Under the pieces are notes generated by a model, which saw only the letters and a program-made list of their open reading frames with translations, had not been told where the DNA came from and did not search any database. Source: Amoebophrya sp. A120 (lineage: Eukaryota > Sar > Dinophyceae > Syndiniales > Amoebophryaceae). Taken from it: a stretch of 64,000 nt of DNA. This document shows, piece by piece, positions 11,901-21,900 of this stretch. Position numbers and translations under genes: made by a program. The stretch spans positions 502,475-566,474 of the forward strand of contig CAJINV010000019.1 in the NCBI GenBank assembly GCA_905178155.1, given 5' to 3'. Each line of letters starts with the position of its first letter. The first letter of the stretch is position 1.

Positions 11901-14900
11901 CCCCAGCAGCGAGCCCATGAGGAAGTACGTGCAGGTGCTGCAGGGGTCAAGCAGAAGCGGGGCCGTGAATTCGCTCAGCCTGATGGGAAACAGCGTGCTT
12001 TTGATCGCGGGCAATGACGGAGTGATGTACACGACGAGCCTGGCAAGAGAAGGCTTGAAACTATACCAAGAAGCGGATAAAAGTACTTTATTTTTGGTCA
12101 AATTTCAGATTCTAGCATATTAACCTGACTCTGTCTATTCACGTGTTGAAAAATTGAATCTTTGCATGTCTGTGCATGAAAAGGAAATCAATACGTGAAA
12201 AAAATTCAAAACAAAATCAGACGGGACGGCGGCCCGCTTCGATGAGAAGCAGTGGGACAGCTACCGGACGCCACTCACCTTCACCGCAGTCGCAGACTGG
12301 AAATTACCGACGATAGAAGACAAACCCTCCGCGGTGAGGGACATCACCGATCCGGCCCATTTTTCCGTGCAGGAGGAAAAATTGAAGTCCGAATTGGAAA
12401 ACGCAAAAGCCGCAGCGGAAAAGAAGAAGGACCATGTCAGGAGCCAGATCGCGGCCATAAGAAAAGACCTGGAGCTGCTGAGGGCGAGCAACGTCACGTA
12501 TAAGTAGTTTTTTTTCTTAAAAATAAAAGATGTAGTAGATGAGTAACGCTTGTTCGCGAAAGTTTGGCATACTGTACTGAGAAGGACGAGACGAGTGGTG
12601 GACAACTGAGCCTTGTCGGTTCGATATGATATCATCTTCTTACTTTAATATGAAACGCAAACCCGTTAACAGCGACTCCGGGGCCGAATTAATCCCCAAC
12701 ATGGTGGCGGATCCGAGTTACATCGAAATCGTGAAGGCAGAGCAGCAACAGAAAATCGAAAACGTGCACACCGAACTCGCGTGGGGCATCGAGTACCACG
12801 AGGTGGCGATAAAGAAATTGAAGGAACGCTTTCTCGACGAATTGGACCACGATATCCTGTGCAAAAACGTCCCCACCCTAGAGCTGTCATGCAAATGCGC
12901 AATGATAGGAACATTTGTGATGCGCAGCCCCATGAGAGGCGTTTCCAGTCGCGTCAAAATTTGTATTATGCTGTTAACAGGATAAGAAATTGACTTTGTC
13001 ATGCGGCTTTCCTTGCCAACCACCACTACACTGCAGAGGGAAACTTGTCATGCACAGCTCCCAAAGCTTGTAGTTTTGTGTTGCTAGATTCCCAACTTGA
13101 CTCTGCGGCGGGGACGTTTTTGCAAAGGATACGCGAGCGCGTCGTGGTCCGCGCGTTTTTGACCCCCTCAAAAATCACGACCTTCCGGGTCAGCGGCCTC
13201 CCCGCGGCGCTGAAGGCGCACCTCGCGGGCCTGCACTCGTTGATTTTCAAATCCGGTGCGCAAACGATGGACGACGACGAAGACAGCGATTTGGACTTGC
13301 AGGACGGCACGAGCGTGAACAAGCTGAAGTCCTTGCAAGACTCCGCCGCGGTTGCGGTGCCGGGTGTGGCAAACCCGCTGGAAAAGGAAAAGGTCCTCAC
13401 CTCCGCGGAGATCCGGGCGGAGAGACGGGCGGCGCGGTTAGCGAGGAAGCAGGAGATGAAAAAGTTGGAAGCGACCAAACCCGGGCCGAACAGTGACGAT
13501 CCGCAGGATTTTATCCAAGAAAAAAACTGTGTTAGTGTAACTCTTTTGGGAAAACTGCATCACAAGTTTGTCTGCTATGATAGGAAAAACTTGTTATGCG
13601 CAGATACGAAGGGAAAACGCCTAGGAAGCGAGCCGATCATGCATGTCAAGCATGACATCAAATGTAACAGTTTTGCATTTTCTGCATCACAGATTTACAC
13701 TTACACAGTTTTTTTCTTGCATAGATCTGGACGCGATCCAGCTGGCGAAGGACACTTTGGGAAATTACTTGCTGAAAACCGCCCCAGACTACAAGGTATC
13801 CTGTGCAGAAGTATCGTACTCGTATTGCAATCATGCATTACAAATCTTTTTCTCAAGGTAAATCCGCATTACAAATTTTATTTGTCATGCTGAGAAAATT
13901 TGTAATGCATTTCTACGAGTACGATACAATACTTTCGCGATTCATACAAGGTTCCAGAAAACCAAAGAATCAATGCGGAGAAGAAAAGGAGACAAATGTT
14001 CTTATTGGAAGAATCGGTGCATGCAATCAAGATGGAATTCACGCAGAAGGTTTTGGCTTTGCGGGATTTTAAGGAGGAGGTGAAGAAATCCGTGAAGCGC
14101 GATTTAATCATGCTCGAGCAGATCGGGGGGTCCATCGCCGACAATTTGAAGGCGATGGTGGTCGGAAAAGAAGCGACGCAAATGGACGAATATCCGGAAA
14201 AGCGATTTGATTACACCGAAGAAGAATTGACGGACTTCGCAAAGACCGGGAGACTATTCGCGGACGAGGCGGGGAATGGAGCGGTAATTTTTTTTTTTGA
14301 CTGAGTGGTAGGATTTCGTTTTCCAAAGCCTGGCGCGCTTTTTACAAGTTCACTTCGCTTTATTATCTTGGATCCGCATTTTCAGTTGTAATATGGTCAA
14401 GTTTTGCTTTTCACAATGTAAGTATTCAAAAAAAATCAGGACTCCGCCCCCTCGCACGAATTTCCAACGGAATACGATATTCGGTCTGTCTATGCATTTG
14501 GAAAAAAGTTTCGCACTGTTGTTGTGGGGAAGTGAATTTTGTTGACAGATGTTTTTCAGTCGCGGCTGACATGCTGAGCAGGCGCCGCTTGATTTGTGAA
14601 CGAGTAAAGCACAAATACTTACTCCACTGCAAGCATGCGATACAACTTTTTTTCCCCCTGACACCAGTCGGCTTAGGAAGATGCAGATGCGGCAGCGCGC
14701 CATCACGAACCCGCTGTCAAGTTCCTCCAGCAACCCCCTGGCTAAAATGTGCATCGACGAGTACGAGCGAAGAACGGTTTACAACCGACAGCAGCTGGAG
14801 CAGCAAATCCGGGAAAAAATCGACGGATTTGACGAGGCGGTCTGCCAGTTAGAGAAGGAAAAAGCAAAACTTGAGTCCGATCTCAAGAACGCCCAGACGA

Positions 14901-16600
14901 AACTGTTACTGCTCTACGAGGAGCTTCAAACGCTGAACGACTTGGAAGCGGAGGACGCGAAACTGATGCAGAAGTCTTCCAAGTGCAAGCAGGACCGGCT
15001 GACCATCATGGCGCAGATCAAGGAGTGTCAGGACAAGCTGCAGGAGAAGCGGGACGAAATCGAAAACTGGAGGAACGAAGAACAAAACTTACAGGCCGAA
15101 TTCACCGACACGGTCGGGGAAACCAGCCCGTTTCTGCCCGTGCTGCTCAAGCTGTACAAGAAGAAGGTTAAGAGGAAGAAGAAGAAGGCAAAAGACAGCG
15201 ACGAATCCGGGGACTCGGACGAGGATAGCGACGACGACGACGTATCTTCTGGGAAAACACCATCGCACTCGCGTAAGGTGATTTGCAGCTGTTATTTGCA
15301 TGTTACAGCAGACTTTGTTCCCTATTGCCTGTGTCTGCATGACAAACTGCATTTTTTTCCTGGGTTCACTTGCTCATGCGATTTATAATTACACTAGTGC
15401 GATTAGTAGTTTTGGAATGCATAAAAGGATGATGATGACGACGACAGCGACGAGGAAGAGCAGGAGGAGGATGTGTGCCCGCAGGGCTGCGACATGAGCG
15501 TTTACGAATCGGTCTTAGAACTCCGAGACAAACGATTAGACATGGAGGACGCGTTGTTAGAGATTCAAAAAGCGGTCGAGGAGTTGAGAAGAAGTCACCA
15601 GAAATTGCTCTCCGACGAGAAAAAGATCGACAAGGAACAGGAGCAGGCAGACAAGGAGATCCAGGGGTTCCAGTCCGAAAAACAGAAAATGTTGAACAAA
15701 ATCGTGCTGGCGCTCACCCTGCGGTTGAGTCAGGTATACTGTAGTCAAAAATTATGTTACATAATGAAGCAACCAGAATTGTCAGACAATTCTGGTTGCT
15801 TCGTTGTGTCCACAGCATGGTAGTTCGATCTATGCATGAAAAGAAAGAACTAGGTCATCACGACGCAACGCAGGCGTTTTATGAAAACGAAAAATTATCA
15901 ACAACAGGTCCAATGCCTCACCGACCCAGAAAACGAGGGAGACTTTGCCCAGCTGGCTTTGAACCTGAACGACTACCTCGTGTTCCCGAACGAGAGACTG
16001 AGACTACTGATGCAACGCATCACGGAGCTGCACAACGAGAAGGCGAACGTGCGCAAGCAGTACAAGGCTTTGAAGAAGGAGTTTGTCGTCCGGGGGAAGC
16101 AGAAGAAGCTGGTCGCGGCGGAGATTGAAGATCTGGAAATCAAGTTTCAGGACCTGCAGCGGCTGAAATTCGGGCAGCAAATCGATTTGGACCTAATCGA
16201 GAAGGAGACGGAAGAAGACCCCTACATGATTGAGTTAGAAAACAAGATCGGGTCCGAGGAAAAGGAAATGAAGAAGACCAAAGCCCACTGGATGAAGAAG
16301 CTCGACGACGTGACGAAATTATTGCAAAGCGAAACGGACAGAAACACGGAATTGAACGAAAAGTTGGTGGAGCTCGGGTACCAGAAGGTCGAGTTGGACG
16401 AAACGTTGAACGCCAGAATCAGCAATGTCACGATCAACGACGACGTCACGCTAGAACTCCGGATAAAAGAGGAGGAGAAGATGCAAGAACAAATTTCGGC
16501 ACAGCAAGCGGAGATCCAGACCTTGCAGGCGGAAATCCAACTGTTCCGGAAGAAGGGCGGACATATCTACACCACGGTAACCTCGAACCGGCACAACTAG
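5919..16600 (+). CDS. CFAP44: Cilia- and flagella-associated protein 44 (CFAP44)
   Basis: Full-length model of 1938 aa. Exons: 5919-5936, 6092-6439, 6592-6710, 6959-7004, 7138-7306, 7447-7784, 7950-8153, 8411-8510, 8695-8809, 9011-9258, 9517-9775, 10053-10270, 10538-10596, 10887-10975, 11289-11471, 11664-12082, 12221-12497, 12673-12852, 13137-13511, 13729-13796, 13952-14283, 14440-14483, 14668-15278, 15429-15733, 15908-16600. All phases agree. Residues 1-115 are Ala/Pro/Glu-rich. WD40-type blades occupy ~175-980 (ELPDGK, LLLWEG, AGEDGFIRWW). A DITDP motif lies near 1010. Coiled coil follows, with the family's VCPxGCD motif and a terminal KKGGHI. This order and these motifs match CFAP44, which with CFAP43 forms the tether linking inner-arm dynein f/I1 motor heads to the axonemal doublet. 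Length is close to animal and ciliate CFAP44. Twelve introns are GT-AG and twelve are introners. A motile flagellum is implied. Confidence 0.9.
5937..6086. mobile_element. Introner, family B (short, 150 bp)
   Basis: TIR core AAAAGTATCGTACTCGTAG near the 5' end, complemented at the 3' end. Exact TSD CTCCG. It splits CFAP44 right after codon 6. Confidence 0.9.
6711..6953. mobile_element. Introner, family A
   Basis: Exact TSD CAGAT. The 5' TIR lacks part of the usual GGTCTGGAA stretch. It joins CFAP44 exons 3 and 4 in phase 2. Confidence 0.88.
8154..8405. mobile_element. Introner, family A
   Basis: TSD ATAAA/ACAAA. It interrupts a WD40 blade between DEDK and NLKTKY of CFAP44. Confidence 0.87.
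9259..9511. mobile_element. Introner, family A
   Basis: TIR variant TATGGATTGTAAAAGTGTCT / CAATCCATA. Exact TSD AACCA. Phase 1 in CFAP44. Confidence 0.9.
9776..10047. mobile_element. Introner, family A
   Basis: Exact TSD TTCAG. Short insertions alter both TIRs, suggesting an older copy. Phase 2 in CFAP44. Confidence 0.9.
10271..10532. mobile_element. Introner, family A, forward
   Basis: Exact TSD GAACC. The interior is close to the copies at 37575 and 28555. Only 5 + 59 bp separate it from the next introner. Confidence 0.92.
10597..10881. mobile_element. Introner, family C
   Basis: TIR core AAAACGTCCCCACC / GGTGAGGACGTTCTTAC. Exact TSD GGATG. CFAP44, phase 0. Confidence 0.9.
10976..11283. 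mobile_element. Introner, family D
   Basis: TIR core GAAAAATTCCCCCAGCCCCG / GTGGGGGCGATTTTCCTCG. Exact TSD GAAGG. This is one of the few copies whose borders can slide to GT-AG. Confidence 0.9.
12853..13131. mobile_element. Introner, family C
   Basis: TIR core AAAAACGTCCCCACCC / GGGGACGTTTTTGC. TSD CACGA/CGCGA. It separates CFAP44 FLDELDH from RVVVRAF. Confidence 0.87.
13512..13723. mobile_element. Introner, family E
   Basis: TIR core CCAAGAAAAAAACTGTGTTA / ACACAGTTTTTTTCTTG. TSD GATTT/GATCT. CFAP44, phase 2. Confidence 0.87.
13797..13946. mobile_element. Introner, family B
   Basis: Exact TSD CAAGG, which allows GT-AG borders by sliding. The 3' TIR has a small internal duplication (ACGATACAATACTTTCG). 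Confidence 0.9.
15279..15424. mobile_element. Degenerate introner-like intron
   Basis: TSD AAGG on both sides and a GCATA end, as in intact introners, but the TIRs match only weakly (TGATTTGCA / TGGAATGCATA). The interior has the TGCATGACAAA words typical of introners. Removal keeps the CFAP44 frame in phase 1. Confidence 0.55.
15766..15802. repeat. Perfect 37-nt palindrome in a CFAP44 intron
   Basis: Two 18-nt arms (GAAGCAACCAGAATTGTC and its exact complement) around one A. It lies in the last GT-AG intron of CFAP44 (15734-15907). Confidence 0.9.
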
Positions 16601-17339
16601 GTGCTGGGTTAGTTCACGCTTATCGTGTCCGATCATATTATTTCGGGTTGCGGTGCTGGGATGCGGTCGGAGGGGAGATGAGTAATAGACCGATTCCTTT
16701 GTTGGTCGTGCAGAACTTTTCATAAGTTAGCAGAACCAGCAGTGGGATTCACTTTGCGAAAATTTTACTTACACATCAGTTGTTATTCAGATTACAGAAC
16801 ACTAGGTATCAAAATCCAATAGCAGGGACGGAGAGTACAGCCAGTGGCTGTTATTGTGGCCCTCTCGTCCAGAATGTGAATCGTTTAGTGGTATTTTACG
16901 AAATAGATGGCGCTGCGGCGCTATGCAAACATCGGCACAAATTAGCAGTCGAAATTAAAAGTTTAGGATTCAATCAGATAGTGCTGTAGCTGTTGTAGAT
17001 GCGCTTATGCAGGAAAAAGTGCGTGTTAAGTATCCTTGTTAGTAACCTGACAAAAGATGAAATAGATCATTCGCTCTTATGTTTATCCATTTTAGCAACG
17101 TTTAGAGGCTGGAACGAGGCAGAACTCGGATGTCCTCTCGGCCTACTACTTCTTACGGTTTTATTAGCTTAGTATCAAACTGAAAGTTGCAAGCCGGAAC
17201 TTTTCGTCAAACTGGAGTAAACAACGCTATGCGGCGACTAAGCGCCGCAGCTGCGGTCTCGTGGCTGCAAAGAATGTCTTTTGTATGATTTACAGATGCT
17301 GTTGATGTAACTCAAGCTTCTCTGCTTTGAAAATGCTTC
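16601..17339. other. Intergenic gap after CFAP44
   Basis: Mixed-composition sequence with only short overlapping ORFs. I see no gene, repeat or RNA. It precedes the GC-rich island. Confidence 0.5.
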
Positions 17340-18665
17340 AGTGTGGAGAACACGCTGCAAAAATGCAGCAGCCGGAGGAAAGATCAGTATGTGTTCGCCT
17401 TGTCACGGTGTTGCGCCCACTCAGGTGCAACCCGCCTTCTCCTTTGGTGTACGCGAGGTTTCAATGCGTGCAAGCGCAATCGAGCCGAGACACCAGGGTC
17501 GGAGTATGATGCGCGGGCTGCGCGTGAATGCTATCCGGCCAGACTGCGGCGCCACTGCGTGGACAGCGCCCGGCCGCGGCTAAGGTGCGCGCGTGAAAAG
17601 TGCAGCGGCAACCGATTCCCTTCGCAGTTCCTGAAACACATCGCAGCCCACTTCGGCGCGAGCCAGGGGCTGCGCGCGGGGGCGCTGCCCAGCAGCACGG
17701 GAAGGCCGCGACGGCCCTTGCGGAGGTTGCCCGGCGCAGCGGGCAGCGCCTCGGAGGGCAAAGGACTGGCGGGGCAATGGGGGCGGGCAGTCCTTCGCCA
17801 ATGCCGCGCACGGGGAGCCCGCCAGCCTGTGCGCCTGGGGCAGTTCACCAGCGGCCCCGCCCCGGCGCGAGTTGTGTGCTTCGCCTCCCCACCGCCCGGC
17901 GCGATTAGGCGCCTCAATGCACCGCGGCAGCACCGTGCTGGAGCTCAATAGAGACGGTGGGGGCACTTCTCCGCCCGGCGGTATGAAGCTTCACGGATGC
18001 AATTAATCGGCCGGCGCCGGCCGCTACACTGGGGGCCGCAGCTTCGCCGGGCCGCTCTTAAGGGCTTGGCCGGTTTGGCTGGTGCCGCAGGAAGGCACCC
18101 GGGCCCGGGGCGCAGGGGGCCACTTCGGTGGGGGGGGGGGGCGTGCTACGGCTTGCGCCGCTATTGGCGCCGGCCAAATGGCCCGGCGCTTCGAGTGCTG
18201 GGCCGGGGGTTGCGTGTTGCCGCCCAAGCGAACTGCGAAACAACCTCAGCAACCTGACCGGCAGCGCCTTTCCTGGCGGCGGGCGCGCGCCCCCCGGCTG
18301 GACCTCCACAACACTTACCGGAAACGCGGGCCCGCTGGCTTTCTCTTTTGGCCTATGTATTGCGAATTTTCCGGGGCCCCCATCCGGGCGGCGGGTTCCG
18401 GCCCCACATTGCGGCCGGGGGCCCCGGCCCCGCCTTGCGGCCCCTTAGGGTAGCGCCCCCCTAGCCCGCGCGCACGCGCCGCCGCTCCCACGTGCAGAGG
18501 CGCGGCGGCATCGGCCGCCGCACGAGGCCAGGGCAGAGCGACGAGGCGCCACGGCGCAGCCCCAGCCGTGTAGAGGCGGCGGCCGGTCCATCCAAATACA
18601 AGGCCCATGTGGCGCCACTAACTCCATGCGCGGGGCTCGCTCCCTCGGGGATGCACGCCGCAAGA
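17340..18665. other. Very GC-rich island of unknown nature
   Basis: About 1.3 kb with markedly higher GC than all neighbouring sequence and abrupt edges. ORFs of 60-200 codons exist in nearly every frame on both strands, as expected from a lack of AT-rich stops, and none shows family motifs or introners. It includes a G run near 18128 and many GGCCCGGG-like words. Possibilities are a decayed element, a regulatory CpG-like block or a foreign insert. I found no rRNA or tRNA signature. Confidence 0.55.
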
Positions 18666-18952
18666 CCGGGGTTTCACAGAGTGTGCGAGAAGACGCAACT
18701 CGAGGGCGAGCGTGAGATTTGTTTGTTCAGAGTGAGCCGTGCATTCATTACACCGCGATACCGGAGAGAGTTTTGCAAAAGCAAGCACGTGTTTTTTTTT
18801 CTAACGTCTGCGAAGCTTTTTCCGATCTGTGCCACTACAAAACGAGAACTGAATATTGTCGAAGGCACCTAATAAAAAAGGATGTTCGCACGCACGCATC
18901 CTGTCCGTACCTGAATGCTATGATTGATAAATGAAAAGCTCCGACCAGAGCG
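18666..18952. other. Putative 5' flank of the giant gene
   Basis: AT-rich sequence with no supported coding content. A stop (TGA, near 18932) in the frame of the downstream start bounds the N-terminus. Confidence 0.4.
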
Positions 18953-21900
18953 ATGCCTGCTCGCCGCATCTGGGCCGCTGGCTATCGGGATAGTGCGGGT
19001 CCGCAGATTCTGTCGTTGCTGCAGAAGTTTCTGGTTTTCCAGCATGCTGTCGAAGCGTCCCTCATCTCCTACCTCACAGGAGAGCAGGAGAATGCTGCTC
19101 CTGGTGCAGCCAACCAGCAGCAGCTCTATGATTCACCGTCGTCTGGGCTGGATCCAAACCACGACGGGTTGGCGGTAACTCCCACCACGTCTTTCGTCCA
19201 GTTTGAGACAAGAAATGCGCGGGCCCGGGAGTTCGAGTCGTCGGACCTGCAGCGATATGCTGTGCAAAAGCATCGTACTCGTAGTGATTGCAGTCATGCA
19301 TGACGAATCTGGTTCCTTAGCTTATTCAGCATTACAAATTCTATTGTTCCTTCTGGAAAGATTTGTAATGCTATTTCTACTAGTACGATACTTTTGCAAT
19401 GCATAAGCGACCCGGATCGCGGTACTTGGTCCAGCCGCAGATCCGGTACAGTACAGACCCGAACAAGAGACAACCGAGTGGCCGTCCATCCTCTCGTCGT
19501 CCGCAGCGTAATGTAGGGCACAAGACTTTCGGGCAGATCGTTACCAGCGCGGACGTGGATTTGTTGGTGAAGAAGCGCAGGAAAGTCGCGAAGAAAAAGG
19601 TGGTCAGCGAATACGACTACGGGTACAACTACGATTTCGGCTTTGGTGCCGACAACGACACCAACAACACAAACGCGACCGAGGAACCCACAACGGAGGA
19701 ACCAACCACCGAGGAGCCGACAACGGAGGAACCGACGACAGAAGCAGCCATAGACCCGGACAACACCACAACCCTAGCACCGGAGCCCACCCCGCCGCCG
19801 CCGCCCCCGACGCCGCCGAATCCCCCGGCAAACATCACCACAACGGTGTCGCCGTTAACACCGCCACCGGAGGAGGAGGAAGAGGAGGTGGTGCTGGTAT
19901 GTCCCAGCGGCTACGTGCAGCGGAACGGCGGCATTCCGGGTCCGGGGGATCTGGGCGGCGCGGGGACCCTGATTCAGTGCGGCGACCTGTGCAACACCAT
20001 GCCGAAGTGCCAATCCTTTGAAAGCAGTATGAAATGGGGCTGAGTAGAACAAAAGGGTGCAGATGAATCGGCAAGCTTGTTGCTTTGCTAAGTGGAGAGG
20101 GAGTTAGGTTTCTCGTCTGTGGTAGGCATGATGCGAAGATGATTTCGGCATAGCAATATGCATTGCGTTCTGCGCAGAAGACTGCACTCTTTTCGGTCTG
20201 ATAAAAAACGACGAATCCTGCCAGATCAATTACGGCCACGTTCCCACCGATCAAGCGGTAGAGGGCTTCATATTCTGCAGCAAAGGTACTATGGGTTGCT
20301 TCTTTAGAAGTAGATTTTGGGATTGAACAAGAGGCAGTTCTTATTAGGGTTGGAGTTCTTGCAGGGAAAAAATTGTGATGATGCTGCCCGTGTGCTGCAG
20401 CTCTGGTCGTGTGAGTGTTTTTTTGAAAAACAAATTGGCAATGGGAGACTTCGACAGCCATATAGATTCGGAATAGATTCCAAATAGATTTGAAATAGAT
20501 GGTTTCTGTTTTCCGAAAAAGCGTCTGCAGTTCTGCAGCACGCGATCGAACGGAGAATAAAAACAGTCACCGAAGTCGCGAGCTGGGCGAAAAATGAAAA
20601 CAATTCTGACCAAAATTTCCCGGGCCGATGAGAAGTGGCCACAAGGTGCCTGCCCTAGCCCGAGAAAGTGGCCAGGTGAAGGGGGTAATCTTGCAGCGCA
20701 AGCGCCGCGCTATGCTTTTAGTTGGGCCTAGACTCTCGGACCAAGTAAGAGCATACCCTGGCGCCTGGGAAAAAGATTGCTCTGGCCCGCAAAAGTTGGC
20801 ACAGGCGCCACGGCATTCTTTTGCCGGGGCTGCCAGGTTTTAAGGCCAGGCACTGTCACAGCGGTGCGCTTGTGATGCGAAATTAATTCTCCTGGCCCGA
20901 GAAAGTGGCCAGATCGATGATGGGGGCGCGTGGTGTTTCTGATGCGAAAATGTTCTGGCCCGAGAAAGTGGCCAGATAAGGGGGGGTGATCTTGAAGTAC
21001 AAGCAGCACGCTGTGCTCTTGCCTGGGCCTCTCGACTTTGAGGCCAGGTAAGAGCATAGCATGGCGCTTGGGAGGAAAAAAGGCCGCGTCAGCCGAAAAA
21101 AAGTTGGCCCAAACACCACGGCACTCTCTTACCTGGCCTGGCAAATTTTTAGGCCAGGTAAGAGAGCAGCGCGGTGTTTGGGATGCGAAAACGTCCCGGC
21201 CTGAGGTGGCCAGGAGAAAGAGACACTTTTTTTAGCACAATCGCCATGCTGTGCTCTTACCTGGGCCTCCAGATTTTGAGGCCAGGTAAGAGGATAGCAT
21301 GGCGCTTGGAAGGAAAAAAGGCCACGTCAGCCGAAAAAAAGTTGGCCAAAACACCACGGCACTCTCTTACCTGGCCAGGCAAGTTTTGGCGCCAAATTAC
21401 GGCCACGTTCCCACCGATCAAGCGGTAGAGGGCTTCATATTCTGCAGCAAGGGTACTTATCGTTTACTTGTCTTTTCCAAGTAGATTTTGTGGTTGACGA
21501 GGCGTTCGTTAGGAGTGGTTTTGCATGGAACACTATTCTATTGTGATGATGCCCGTGTAGTGCAATTCTGTTTGTCTGAAAATAAATGTTCTTTCGGAAA
21601 ACAATATGGATAACAAGAGTCCGTGAGACGACCATACCAATTTATTCTCAGCTGCCACCGAGTTTCCCGTCGAGATCGCTCCGGACATGATTCTGTTGAA
21701 GTTTCAGAAAGGGTCGGAGATGAATATGACCTGCTCAAACGTTACAATCTCAAGCGTTACAATAAAATATGGAAATCTGTGATGCAAGAGCGCATGATCT
21801 AGCCAACTCTCATAGGATTGCGCATGACAAGTTCCGGAGCCCCACCCCCCACTACAATCAGGCGAAATTTGTATTGCAGAACGTGGAACGCTCTGCGAGT

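Noticed and set aside
17343-17951. 202-codon ORF in the GC-rich island
   Set aside because: Several overlapping ORFs of similar length exist on both strands, as expected from GC content; no domain signal.
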